A DNA stretch of 64,000 nt from Ptiloglossa arizonensis (Eukaryota > Arthropoda > Insecta > Hymenoptera > Colletidae): contig NW_027478967.1 of assembly GCF_051014685.1 (NCBI RefSeq), positions 186,001 through 250,000 of the forward strand, read 5' to 3'. Below are positions 12,756 through 26,661 of the stretch, piece by piece. How positions within the stretch are numbered: position 1 is the stretch's first letter; the number at the start of each line of letters is the position of its first letter. Under the pieces are notes generated by a model, which did no database searches, had not been told where the DNA came from, and saw only the letters and a program-made list of their open reading frames with translations. A program made the translations under genes and the position numbers.

Positions 12756-15700
12756 TCTGAAAGTAGAAACTCGCCCGATTACAACGGTATGTGTATTTTT
12801 TCCCTAGGCCATTCTGGTTAAGCGTTTGGAGCAGCAGAATTGCGAAAAATTTTTTGCCTTCTCAACCATTTCTTGGCTTCAAAGTCCCATATCTCGCGAA
12901 CGGATTGACCTAACCCAAAAATTCCTATTGCATCTGAAAGTAGAAACTCGCCCGATTACAACGGTATGTGTATTTTTTCCCTAGGCCATTCTGGTTAAGC
13001 GTTTGGAGCATCAGAATTGCGAAAAATTTTTTGCCTTCTCAACCATTTCTTGGCTTCAAAGTCCCATATCTCGCGAACGGATTGACCTAACCCAAAAATT
13101 CCTATTGCATCTGAAAGTAGAAACTCGCCCCATTACAACGGTATGTGTATTTTTTCCCTAGGCCATTCTGGTTAAGCGTTTGGAGCAGCAGAATTGCGAA
13201 AAATTTCTTGCCTTCTCAACCATTTCTTGGCTTCAAACTCCCATATCTCGCGAACGGATTGACCTAACCCAAAAATTCCTATGGCATCTGAAAGTCGAAA
13301 CTCACCCGATTACAACGGAATGTGTATTTTCTCCCTAGGCCATTCTGGTTAAGCGTTTGGAGCAGCAGAAGTGCGAAAAATTTGTTGTCTTCTCAACCAT
13401 TTCTTAGCTTCAAACTCCCATATCTCGCGAATGGATTGACGTAACCCAAAAATTCCTGTTGCATCTCAAAGTAGAAACTCGCCCGATTACAACGGTATGT
13501 GTATTTTTTCCATAGGCCGTTCTGGTTAAGCGTTTGGAGCAGCAGAAGTGCGAAAAATTTTTTGCCTTCTCAACGATTTCTTGTCTTCAAACTCCCATAT
13601 CTCGCGAACGGATTGACCTAACCCAAAAAATTCCTATTGCATCTGAATGTAGAAACTCGCCCGATTACAACGTTATTTCTATTTTTTCCCTAGGCCATTC
13701 TGGTTAAGCGTTTGGAGCATCAGAATTGCGAAAAATTTTTTGCCTTCTCAACCATTTCTTGGCTTCAAAGTCCCATATCTCGCGAACGGATTGACCTAAC
13801 CCAAAAATTCCTATTGCATCTGAAAGTAGAAACTCGCCCCATTACAACGGTATGTGTATTTTTTCCCTAGGCCATTCTGGTTAAGCGTTTGGAGCAGCAG
13901 AATTGCGAAAAATTTCTTGCCTTCTCAACCATTTCTTGGCTTCAAACTCCCATATCTCGCGAACGGATTGACCTAACCCAAAAATTCCTATGGCATCTGA
14001 AAGTCGAAACACACCCGATTACAACGGTATGTGTATTTTCTCCCTAGGCCATTCTGGTTAAGCGTTTGGAGCCGCAGAAGTGCGAAAAATTTGTTGTCTT
14101 CTCAACCATTTCTTAGCTTCAAACTCCCATATCTCGCGAATGGATTGACGTAACCCAAAAATTCCTGTTGCATCTCAAAGTAGAAACTCGCCCGATTACA
14201 ACGGTATGTGTATTTTTTCCATAGGCCGTTCTGGTTAAGCGTTTGGAGCAGCAGAATTGCGAAAAATTTTTTGCCTTCTCAACGATTTCTTGTCTTCAAA
14301 CTCCCATATCTCGCGAACGGATTGACCTAACCCAAAAAATTCCTATTGCATCTGAATGTAGAAACTCGCCCGATTACAACGTTATTTCTATTTTTTCCCT
14401 AGGCCATTCTGGTTAAGCGTTTGGAGCAGCAGAATAGCGAAAAATTTTTTGCCTTCTCAACCATTTCTTGGCTTCAAAGTCCCATATCTCGCGAACGGAT
14501 TGACCTAACCCAAAAATTCCTATTGCATCTGAAAGTAGAGACTCGCCCGATTACAGCGGTATGTGTATTTTTTCCCTAGGCCATTCTGGTTAAGCGTTTG
14601 GAGCAGCAGAATTGCGAAAAATTTCTTGCCTTCTCAACCATTTCTTGGCTTCAAACTCCCATATCTCGCGAACGGATTGACCTAACCCAAAAATTCCTAT
14701 GGCATCTGAAAGTCGAAACTCACCCGATTACAACGGTATGTGTATTTTCTCCCTAGGCCATTCTGGTTAAGCGTTTGGAGCAGCAGAAGTGCGAAAAATT
14801 TGTTGTCTTCTCAACCATTTCTTAGCTTCAAACTCCCATATCTCGCGAATGGATTGACGTAACCCAAAAATTCCTGTTGCATCTCAAAGTAGAAACTCGC
14901 CCGATTACAACGGTATGTGTATTTTTTCCATAGGCCGTTCTGGTTAAGCGTTTGGAGCAGCAGAATTGCGAAAAATTTTTTGCCTTCTCAATGATTTCTT
15001 GTCTTCAAACTCCCATATCTCGCGAACGGATTGACCTAACCCAAAAAATTCCTATTGCATCTGAATGTAGAAACTCGCCCGATTACAACGTTATTTCTAT
15101 TTTTTCCCTAGGCCATTCTGGTTAAGCGTTTGGAGCAGCAGAATTGTGAAAAATTTCTCGCCTTCCCAACCATTTCTTGGCTTCAAACTCCCATATCTCG
15201 CGAACGGATTGACCTAACCCAAAAATTCCTATGGCATCTGAAAGTAGAAACTCACCCGATTACAACGGTATGTGTATTTTCTCCCTAGGACATTCTGGTT
15301 AAGCGTTTGGAGCAGCAGAAGTGCGAAAAATTTGTTGTCTTCTCAACCATTTCTTAGCTTCAAACTCCCATATCTCGCGAATGGATTGACGTAACCCAAA
15401 AATTCCTGTTGCATCTCAAAGTAGAAACTCGCCCGATTACAACGGTATGTGTATTTTTTCCATAGGCCGTTCTGGTTAAGCGTTTGGAGCAGCAGAATTG
15501 CGAAAAATTTTTTGCCTTCTCAACGATTTCTTGTCTTCAAACTCCCATATCTCGCGAACGGATTGACCTAACCCAAAAAATTCCTATTGCATCTGAATGT
15601 AGAAACTCGCCCGATTACAACGTTATTTCTATTTTTTCCCTAGGCCATTCTGGTTAAGCGTTTGGAGCAGCAGAAGTGCGAAAAATTTGTTGTCTTCTCA

Positions 15701-16040
15701 ACCATTTCTTAGCTTCAAACTCCCATATCTCGCGAATGGATTGACGTAACCCAAAAATTCCTGTTGCATCTCAAAGTAGAAACTCGCCCGATTACAACGG
15801 TATGTGTATTTTTTCCATAGGCCGTTCTGGTTAAGCGTTTGGAGCAGCAGAATTGCGAAAAATTTTTTGCCTTCTCAACCATTTCTTGGCTTCAAACTCC
15901 CATATCTCGCGAACGGATTGACCTAACCCAAAAATTCCTATGGCATCTGAAAGTAGAAACTCGCCCGATTACAACGGTATGTGTATTTTTTCCCTAGGCC
16001 ATTCTGGTTAAGCGTTTGGAGCAGCAGAAGTGCGAAAAAT
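11690..16040. repeat. 3-, 4- and 7-monomer blocks anchored on the 178-bp monomer
   Basis: A mark pair, the extra-A monomer followed by CAACGTTATTTCTATT, recurs at 11,901, 12,433, 13,673, 14,382, 15,091 and 15,623 (position of TTATTTCT). The spacings are 532, 1,240, 709, 709 and 532 bp, which are 3, 7, 4, 4 and 3 monomers plus one base. A second linked mark is the CATCTCAAAG start with CCATAGGCCG. The region reads as one short cassette reshuffled by unequal exchange. The first two marks recur at 26,957 and 27,489 in the large duplication. Confidence 0.87.
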
Positions 16041-19000
16041 TTGTTGTCTTCTCAACCATTTCTTAGCTTCAAACTCCCATATCTCACGAATGGATTGACG
16101 TAACCCAAAAATTCCTGTTGCATCTCAAAGTAGAAACTCGCCCGATTACAACGGTATGTGTATTTTTTCCATAGGCCGTTCTGGATAAGCGTTTGGAGCA
16201 GCAGAATTGCGAAAAATTTTTTGCCTTCTCAACCATTTCTTGTCTTCAAACTCCCATATCTCGCGAACGGATTGACCTAACCCAAAAAATTCCTATTGCA
16301 TCTGAAAGTAGAAACTCGCCCGATTACATCGGTATTTCTATTTTTTCGCTAGGCCATTCTGGTTAAGCGTTTGGAGCAGCAGAAGTGCGAAAAATTTTTT
16401 GCCTTCTCAACGATTTCTTGTCTTCAAACTCCCATATCTCGCGAACGGATTGACCTAACCCAAAAATTCCTATTACATCTGAAAGTAGAAACTCGCCCGA
16501 TTACAACGGTATGTGTATTTCTTCCCTAGGCCATTCTGGTTAAGCGTTTGAAGCAGCAGAATTGCGAAAAATTTTTTGCCTTCTCAACCATTTCTTAGCT
16601 TCAAACTCCCAAATCTCGCGAACGGATTGACGTAACCCAAAGATTCCTGTTGCATCTGAAAGTAGAAACTCGCCCGATTACAACGGTATGTGTATTTTTT
16701 CCCTAGGCCATTCTGGTTGAGCGTTCGGAGCAGCAGAATTGCGAAAAATTTTTTGCCTTCTCAACGATTTCTTGTCTTCAAACTCCCATATCTCGCGAAC
16801 GGATTGAACTAACCCAAAAACTCCTATTGCATCTGAAAGTAGAAACTCGCCCGATTACAACGGTATGTGTATTTTTTCCCTAGGCCATTCTGGTTAAGCG
16901 TTTGAAGCAGCAGAATTGCGAAAAATTTTTTGCCTTCTCAACCATTTCTTGGCTTCAAACTCCCATATCTCGCGAACGGGTTGACCTAACCCAAAAATTC
17001 CTATTGCATCTGAAAGTAGAAACTCGCCCGATTACAACGGTATGTGTATTTTTTCCCTAGGCCATTCTGGTTAAGCGTTTGGAGCAGCAGAATTGCGAAA
17101 AATTTTTTGCCTTCTCAACCATTTCTTGGCTTCAAACTCCCATATCTCGCGAACGGGTTGACCTAACCCAAAAATTCCTATTGCATCTGAAAGTAGAAAC
17201 TCGCCCGATTACAACGGTATGTGTATTTTTTCCCTAGGCCATTCTGGTTAAGCGTTTGAAGCAGCAGAATTGCGAAAAATTTTTTGCCTTCTCAACCATT
17301 TCTTGGCTTCAAACTCCCATATCTCGCGAATGGATTGACGTAACCCAAAAATTCCTGTTGCATCTCAAAGTAGAAACTCGCCCGATTACAACGGTATGTG
17401 TATTTTTTCCATAGGCCGTTCTGGATAAGCGTTTGCAGCAGCAGAATTGCGAAAAATTTTTTGCCTTCACAACCATTTCTTGTATTCAAACTCCCATATC
17501 TCGCGAACGGATTGACCTAACCCAAAAAATTCCTATTGCATCTGAAAGTAGAAACTCGCCCGATTACATCGGTATTTCTATTCTTTCCCTAGGCCATTCT
17601 GGTTAAGCGTTTGGAGCAGCAGAAGTGCGAAAAATTTGATGTCTTCTCAACCATTTCTTAGCTTCAAACTCCCATATCTCGCGAACGGATTGACGTAACC
17701 CAAAGATTCCTGTTGCATCTGAAAGTAGAAACTCGCCCGATTACAACGGTATGTGTATTTTTTCCCTAGGCCATTCTGGTTAAGCGTTTGGAGCAGCAGA
17801 ATTGCGAAAAATTTGTTGTCTTCTCAACCATTTCTTAGCTTCAAACTCCCATATCTCGCGAACGGATTGACGTAACCCAAAGATTCCTGTTGCATCTGAA
17901 AGTAGAAACTTGCCCGATTACAACGGTATGTGTATTTTTTCCCTAGGCCATTCTGGTTAAGCGTTTGGAGCAGCAGAATTGCGAAAAATTTTTTGCCTTC
18001 TCTACCATTTCTTGGCTTCAAACTTCTATATCTCGCGAACGGATTGACATAACCCAAAAATTCCTATAGCATCTGAAAGTAGAAACTCGCCCGATTACAA
18101 CGGTATGTGTATTTTTTCCCTAGGCCATTCTGGTTAAGCGTTTGAAGCAGCAGAATTGCGAAAAATTTTTTGCCTTCTCAACCATTTCTTAGCTTCAAAC
18201 TCCCAAATCTCGCGAACGGATTGACGTCACCCAAAAATTCCTATTGCATCTGAAAGTAGAAACTCGCCCGATTATAACGGTATGTGTATTTTTTCCCTAG
18301 GCCATTCTGGTTAAGCGTTTGAAGCAGCAGAATTGCGAAAAATTTTTTGCCTTCTCAACCATTTCTTGGCTTCAAACTCCCATATCTCGCGAACGGATTG
18401 ACGTCACCCAAAAATTCCTATTGCATCTGAAAGTAGAAACTCGCCCGATTACAACGGTATGTGTATTTTTTCCCTAGGCCATTCTGGTTAAGCGTTTGGA
18501 GCAGCAGAATTGCGAAAAATTTTTTGCCTTCTCAACCATTTCTTGGCTTCAAAGTCCCATATCGCGCGAACGGATTGACCGAACCCAAAAATTCCTATTG
18601 CATCTGAAAGTAGAAACTCGCCCCATTACAACGGTATGTGTATTTTTTCCCTACGCCATTCTGGTTAAGCGTTTGGAGCAGCAGAATTGCGAAAAATTTT
18701 TTGTCTTCTCAGCCATTTCTTAGCTTCAAACTCCCATATCTCGCGAACGGATTGACCTAACCCAAAAATTCCTATTGCATCTGAAAGTAGAAACTCGCCC
18801 GATTACGACGGTATGTGTATTTTTTCCCTAGGCCATTCTGGTTAAGCGTTTGGAGGAACAGAATTACGAAAAATTTTTTGCCTTCTCAAGCATTTCTTGG
18901 CTTCAAACTCCCATATCTCGCGAACGGATTGACCTAACCCAAAAGTTCCTGTTGCATGTGAAAGTAGAAACTCGCCCGATTACAACGGTATGTGTATTTT

Positions 19001-21912
19001 TTCCCTAGGCCATTCTGGTTGAGCGTTCGGAGCAGCAGAATTGCGAAAAATTTTTTGCCTTCTCAACGATTTCTTGTCTTCAAACTCCCATATCTCGCGA
19101 ACGGATTGACCTAACCCAAAAATTCCTATTGCATCTGAAAGTAGAAACTCGCCCGATTACAACGGTATGTGTATTTTTTCCCTAGGCCATTCTGGTTAAG
19201 CGTTTGAAGCAGCAGAATTGCGAAAAATTTTTTGCCTTCTCAACCATTTCTTGGCTTCAAACTCCCATATCTCGCGAACGGATTGACCTAACCCAAAAAT
19301 TCCTATTGCATCTGAAAGTAGAAACTCGCCCGATTACAACGGTATGTGTATTTTTTCCCTAGGCCATTCTGGTTAAGCGTTTGGAGCAGCAGAAGTGCGA
19401 AAAATTTGTTGTCTTCTCAACCATTTCTTAGCTTCAAACTCCCATATCTCGCGAATGGATTGACGTAACCCAAAAATTCCTGTTGCATCTCAAAGTAGAA
19501 ACTCGCCCGATTACAACGGTATGTGTATTTTTTCCATAGGCCGTTCTGGATAAGCGTTTGGAGCAGCAGAATTGCGAAAAATTTTTTGCCTTCTCAACCA
19601 TTTCTTGTCTTCAAACTCCCATATCTCGCGAACGGATTGACCTAACCCAAAAAATTCCTATTGCATCTGAAAGTAGAAACTCGCCCGATTACATCGGTAT
19701 TTCTATTTTTTCCCTAGGCCATTCTGGTTAAGCGTTTGGAGCAGCAGAATAGCGAAAAATTTTTTGCCTTCTCAACCATTTCTTGGCTTCAAAGACCCAT
19801 ATCTCGCGAACGGATTGACCTAACCCAAAAATTCCTATTGCATCTGAAAGTAGAAACTCGCCCGATTACAGCGGTATGTGTATTTTTTCCCTAGGCGATT
19901 CTGGTTAAGCGTTTGGAGCAGCAGAATTGTGAAAAATTTCTCGCCTTCTGAACCATTTCTTGGCTTCAAACTCCCATATCTCGCGAACGGATTGACCTAA
20001 CCCAAAAATTCCTATGGCATCTGAAAGTAGAAACTCACCCGATTACAACGGTATGTGTATTTTTTCCCTTGGCCATTCTGGTTAAGCGTTTGGAGCAGCA
20101 GAAGTGCGAAAAATTTTTTGCCTTCTCAACAATTTCTTAGCTTCAAACTCCCATATCTCGCGAACGGATTGACCTAACCCAAAGGTTCCTGTTGCATGTG
20201 AAAGTAGAATCTCGCCCGATTACAACGGTATGTGTATTTTTTCCCTAGGCCATTCTGGTTAAGCGTTTGGAGCAGCAGAATTGCGAAAAATTTTTTGCCT
20301 TCTCAACCATTTCTTGGCTTCAAAGTCCCATATCTCGCGAACGGATTGACCTAACCCAAAAGTTCCTGTTGCATGTAAAAGTAGAAACTCGCCCGATTAC
20401 AACGGTATGTGTATTTTTTCCCTAGGCCATTCTGGTTAAGCGTTCGGAGCAGCAGAATTGCGAAAAATTTTTTGTCTTCTCAACCATTTCTTAGCTTCAA
20501 ACTCCCATATCTCGCGCACGGATTAACCTAACCCAAAAAATTCCTATTGCATCTGAAAGTAGAAACTCGCCCGAATACATCGGTATTTCTATTTTTTCCC
20601 TAGGCCATTCTGGTTAAGCGTTTGGAGCAGCAGAATTGCGAAAAATTTTTTGGCTTCTCAACGATTTCTTGTCTTCAAACTCCCATATCTCGCGAACGGA
20701 TTGACCTAACCCAAAAATTCCTATTGCATCTGAAAGTAGAAACTCGCCCGATTACAACGGTATGTGTATTTTTTCCGTAGGCCGTTCTGGTTAAGCGTTT
20801 GGAGCAGCAGAAGTGCGAAAAATTTGTTGTCTTCTCAACAATTTCTTAGCTTCAAACTCCCATATCTCGCGAACGGATTGACCTAACCCAAAGGTTCCTG
20901 TTGCATGTGAAAGTAGAATCTCGCCCGATTACAACGGTATGTGTATTTTTTCCCTAGGCCATTCTGGTTAAGCGTTCGGAGCAGCGGAATTGCGAAAAAT
21001 TTTTTGCCTTCTCAACGATTTCTTGTCTTCAAACTCCCATATCTCGCGAACGGATTGACCTAACCCAAAAATTCCTATTACATCTGAAAGTAGAAACTCG
21101 CCCGATTACAACGGTATGTGTATTTTTTCCCTAGGCCATTCTGGTTAAGTGTTTGAAGCAGCAGAATTGCGAAAAATTTTTTGCCTTCTCAACCATTTCT
21201 TAGCTTCAAACTCCCAAATCTCGCGAACGGATTGACGTCACCCAAAAATTCCTATTGCATCTGAAAGTAGAAACTCGCCCGTTTATAACGGTATGTGTAT
21301 TTTTTCCCTAGGCCATTCTGGTTAAGCGTTTGGAGCAGCAGAATTGCGAAAAATTTTTTGCCTTCTCAACCATTTCTTGGCTTCAAAGTCCCATATCTCG
21401 CGAACGGATTGACCTAACCCAAAAGTTCCTGTTGCATGTAAAAGTAGAAACTCGCCCGATTACAACGGTATGTGTATTTTTTCCCTAGGCCATTCTGGTT
21501 AAGCGTTCGGAGCAGCAGAATTGCGAAAAATTTTTTGTCTTCTCAACCATTTCTTAGCTTCAAACTCCCATATCTCGCGCACGGACTAACCTAACCCAAA
21601 AAATTCCTATTGCATCTGAAAGTAGAAACTCGCCCGAATACATCGGTATTTCTATTTTTTCCCTAGGCCATTCTGGTTAAGCGTTTGGAGCAGCAGAATA
21701 GCGAAAAATTTTTTGCCTTCTCAACCATTTCTTGGCTTCAAAGTCCCATATCTCGCGAACGGATTGACCTAACCCAAAAATTCCTATTGCATCTGAAAGT
21801 AGAAACTCGCCTGATTACAGCGGTATGTGTATTTTTTCCCTAGGCCATTCTGGTTAAGCGTTTGGAGCAGCAGAATTGTGAAAAATTTCTCGCCTTCTGA
21901 ACCATTTCTTGG

Positions 21913-23682
21913 CTTCAAACTCCCATATCTCGCGAACGGATTGACCTAACCCAAAAATTCCTATGGCATCTGAAAGTAGAAACTCGCCCGATTACAACGG
22001 TATGTGTATTTTTTCCCTAGGCCATTCTGGTTAAGCGTTTGGAGCAGCAGAATTGCGAAAAATTTTTTGGCTTCTCAACGATTTCTTGTCTTCAAACTCC
22101 CATATCTCGCGAACGGATTGACCTAACCCAAAAATTCCTATTGCATCTGAAAGTAGAAACCCGCCCGATTACAACAGTATGTGTATTTTTTCCGTAGGCC
22201 ATTCTGGTTAAGCGTTTGGAGCAGCAGAAGTGCGAAAAATTTGTTGTCTTCTCAACAATTTCTTAGCTTCAAACTCCCATATCTCGCGAACGGATTGACC
22301 TAACCCAAAAGTTCCTGTTGCATGTGAAAGTAGAATCTCGCCCGATTACAACGGTATGTGTATTTTTTCCCTAGGCCATTCTGGTTAAGCGTTCGGAGCA
22401 GCGGAATTGCGAAAAATTTTTTGCCTTCTCAACGATTTCTTGTCTTCAAACTCCCATATCTCGCGAACGGATTGACCTAACCCAAAAATTCCTATTGCAT
22501 CTGAAAGTAGAAACTCGCCCGATTACAACGGTATGTGTATTTTTTCCCTAGGCCATTCTGGTTAAGCGTTTGAAGCAGCAGAATTGCGAAAAATTTTTTG
22601 CCTTCTCAACCATTTCTTGGTTTCAAACTCCCATATCTCGCGAACGGATTGACCTAACCCAAAAATTCCTATTGAATCTGAAAGTAGAAACTCGCCCGAT
22701 TACAACGGTATGTGTATTTTTTCCCTAGGCCATTCTGGTTAAGCGTTTGGAGCAGCAGAATTGTGAAAAATTTTTTGCCTTCTCAACGATTTCTTGTCTT
22801 CAAACTCCCATATCTCGCGAACGGATTGACCTAACCCAAAAATTCCTATGGCATCTGAAAGTAGAAACTCGCCCGATTACAACGGTATGTGTATTTTTTC
22901 CCTAGGCCATTCTGGTTAAGCGTTTGGAGCAGCAGAATTGCGAAAAATTTTTTGGCTTCTCAACGATTTCTTGTCTTCAAACTCCCATATCTCGCGAACG
23001 GATTGACCTAACCCAAAAATTCCTATTGCATCTGAAAGTAGAAACCCGCCCGATTACAACAGTATGTGTATTTTTTCCGTAGGCCATTCTGGTTAAGCGT
23101 TTGGAGCAGCAGAAGTGCGAAAAATTTGTTGTCTTCTCAACAATTTCTTAGCTTCAAACTCCCATATCTCGCGAACGGATTGACCTAACCCAAAAGTTCC
23201 TGTTGCATGTGAAAGTAGAATCTCGCCCGATTACAACGGTATGTGTATTTTTTCCCTAGGCCATTCTGGTTAAGCGTTCGGAGCAGCGGAATTGCGAAAA
23301 ATTTTTTGCCTTCTCAACGATTTCTTGTCTTCAAACTCCCATATCTCGCGAACGGATTGACCTAACCCAAAAATTCCTATTGCATCTGAAAGTAGAAACT
23401 CGCCCGATTACAACGGTATGTGTATTTTTTCCCTAGGCCATTCTGGTTAAGCGTTTGAAGCAGCAGAATTGCGAAAAATTTTTTGCCTTCTCAACCATTT
23501 CTTGGTTTCAAACTCCCATATCTCGCGAACGGATTGACCTAACCCAAAAATTCCTATTGAATCTGAAAGTAGAAACTCGCCCGATTACAACGGTATGTGT
23601 ATTTTTTCCCTAGGCCATTCTGGTTAAGCGTTTGGAGCAGCAGAATTGTGAAAAATTTTTTGCCTTCTCAACGATTTCTTGT
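21913..23682. repeat. 5-monomer tandem duplication inside copy 2
   Basis: This is the same pair of 885-bp units as at 6,857-8,626, displaced by 15,056 bp as part of the large duplication. Both units are present, so the pentamer duplication is older than the large one. Confidence 0.85.
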
Positions 23683-25452
23683 CTTCAAACTCCCATATCT
23701 CGCGAACGGATTGACTTAACCCAAAAATTCCTATTGCATCTGAAAGTAGAAACTCGCCCGATTATAACGGTATGTGTATTTTTTCCCTAGGCCATTCTGG
23801 TTAAGCGTTTGAAGCAGCAGAATTGCGAAAAATTTTTTGCCTTCTCAACCATTTCTTGGCTTCAAACTCCCATATCTCGCGAACGGATTGACGTCACCCA
23901 AAAATTCCTATTGCATCTGAAAGTAGAAACTCGCCCGATTACAACGGTATGTGTATTTTTTCCCTAGGCCATTCTGGTTAAGCGTTTGGAGCAGCAGAAT
24001 TGCGAAAAATTTTTTGCCTTCTCAACCATTTCTTGGCTTCAAAGTCCCATATCTCGCGAACGGATTGACCTAACCCAAAAATTCCTATTGCATCTGAAAG
24101 TAGAAACTCGCCCCATTACAACGGTATGTGTATTTTTTCCCTAGGCCATTCTGGTTAAGCGTTAGGAGCAGCAGAATTGCGAAAAATTTTTTGTCTTCTC
24201 AGCCATTTCTTAGCTTCAAACTCCCATATCTCGCGAACGGATTGACCTAACCCAAAAATTCCTATTGCATCTGAAAGTAGAAACTCGCCCGATTACAACG
24301 GTATGTGTATTTTTTCCCTAGGCCATTCTGGTTAAGCGTTTGGAGGAACAGAATTACGAAAAATTTTTTGCCTTCTCAAGCATTTCTTGGCTTCAAACTC
24401 CCATATCTCGCGAACGGATTGACCTAACCCAAAAGTTCCTGTTGCATGTGAAAGTAGAAACTCGCCCGATTACAACGGTATGTGTATTTTTTCCCTAGGC
24501 CATTCTGGTTGTGCGTTCGGAGCAGCAGAATTGCGAAAAATTTTTTGCCTTCTCAACGATTTCTTGTCTTCAAACTCCCATATCTCGCGAACGGATTGAC
24601 CTAACCCAAAAATTCCTATTGCATCTGAAAGTAGAAACTCGCCCGATTACAACGGTATGTGTATTTTTTCCCTAGGCCATTCTGGTTAAGCGTTTGAAGC
24701 AGCAGAATTGCGAAAAATTTTTTGCCTTCTCAACCATTTCTTGGCTTCAAACTCCCATATCTCGCGAACGGATTGACCTAACCCAAAAATTCCTATTGCA
24801 TCTGAAAGTAGAAACTCGCCCGATTACAACGGTATTTCTATTTTTTCCCTAGGCCATTCTGGTTAAGCGTTTGGAGCAGCAGAATAGCGAAAAATTTTTT
24901 GCCTTCTCAACCATTTCTTGGCTTCAAAGTCCCATATCTCGCGAACGGATTGACCTAACCCAAAAATTCCTACTGCATCTGAAAGTAGAAACTCGCCCGA
25001 TTACAGCGGTATGTGTATTTTTTCCCTAGGCGGTTCTGGTTAAGCGTTTGGAGCAGCAGAATTGTGAAAAATTTCTCGCCTTCTGAACCATTTCTTGGCT
25101 TCAAACTCCCATATCTCGCGAACGGATTGACCTAACCCAAAAATTCCTATGGCATCTGAAAGTAGAAACTCGCCCGATTACAACGGTATGTGTATTTTTT
25201 CCCTAGGCCATTCTGGTTAAGCGTTTGGAGCAGCAGAATTGTGAAAAATTTTTTGCCTTCTCTACCATTTCTTGGATTCAAACTCCCATATCTCGCGAAC
25301 GGATTGACCTAACCCAAAAATTCCTATTGCATCTGAAAGTAGAAACTCGCCCGATTACGACGGTATGTGTATTTTTTCCCTAGGCCATTCTGGTTAAGCG
25401 TTTGGAGCAGCAGAATTGCGAAAAATTTTTTGGCTTCTCAACGATTTCTTGT

Positions 25453-26661
25453 CTTCAAACTCCCATATCTCGCGAACGGATTGACCTAACCCAAAAATTC
25501 CTATTGCATCTGGAAGTAGAAACTCGCCCGATTACAACGGTATGTGTATTTCTTCCCTAGGGCATTCTGGTTAAGCGTTTGAAGCAGCAGAATTGCGAAA
25601 AATTTTTTGCCTTCTCAACCATTTCTTAGCTTCAAACTCCCAAATCTCGCGAACGGATTGACGTCACCCAAAAATTCCTTTTGCATCTGAAAGTAGAAAC
25701 TCGCCCGATTACAACGGTATGTGTATTTTTTCCCTAGGCCATTCTGGTTAAGCGTTTGGAGCAGCAGAATCGCGAAAAATTTTTTGCCTTCTCAACGATT
25801 TCTTGGTTTCAAAGTCCCATATCTCGCGAACGGATTGACCTAACCCAAAAATTCCTATTGCATCTGAAAGTAGAAACCCGCCCGATTACAACAGTATGTG
25901 TATTTTTTCCGTAGGCCATTCTGGTTAAGCGTTTGGAGCAGCAGAAGTGCGAAAAATTTGTTGTCTTCTCAACAATTTCTTAGCTTCAAACTCCCATATC
26001 TCGCGAACGGATTGACCTAACCCAAAATTTCCTGTTGCATGTGAAAGTAGAATCTCGCCCCATTACAACGGTATGTGTATTTTTTCCCTAGGCCATTCTG
26101 GTTAAGCGTTCGGAGCAGCGGAATTGCGAAAAATTTTTTGCCTTCTCAACGATTTCTTGTCTTCAAACTCCCATATCTCGCGAACGGATTGACCTAACCC
26201 AAAAATTCCTATTGCATCTGAAAGTAGAAACTCGCCCGATTACAACGGTATGTGTATTTTTTCCCTAGGCCATTCTGGTTAAGCGTTTGAAGCAGCAGAA
26301 TTGCGAAAAATTTTTTGCCTTCTCAACCATTTCTTGGCTTCAAACTCCCATATCTCGCGAACGGATTGACCTAACCCAAAAATTCCTATTGAATCTGAAA
26401 GTAGAAACTCGCCCGATTACAACGGTATGTGTATTTTTTCCCTAGGCCATTCTGGTTAAGCGTTTGGAGCAGCAGAATTGTGAAAAATTTTTTGCCTTCT
26501 CAACGATTTCTTGTCTTCAAACTCCCATATCTCGCGAACGGATTGACCTAACCCAAAAATTCCTATTGCATCTGAAAGTAGAAACTCGCCCGATTATAAC
26601 GGTATGTGTATTTTTTCCCTAGGCCATTCTGGTTAAGCGTTTGGAGCAGCAGAAGTGCGAA
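25453..26661. repeat. Segment duplicated at offset 2,303, first copy
   Basis: About 1.2 kb that recurs at 27,756-28,964. The mark TTTCTTCCCTAGGGC is present in both (25,549 and 27,852 region). One private substitution, CTGGAAGTAG near 25,512, is absent from the second copy and from the partner in copy 1 of the large duplication, so it arose after both events. Confidence 0.82.

Noticed and set aside
12755..16383. Unique spacer between the two copies of the large duplication
   Set aside because: It is made of the same monomers, in 3- to 7-monomer blocks, with no non-satellite sequence.
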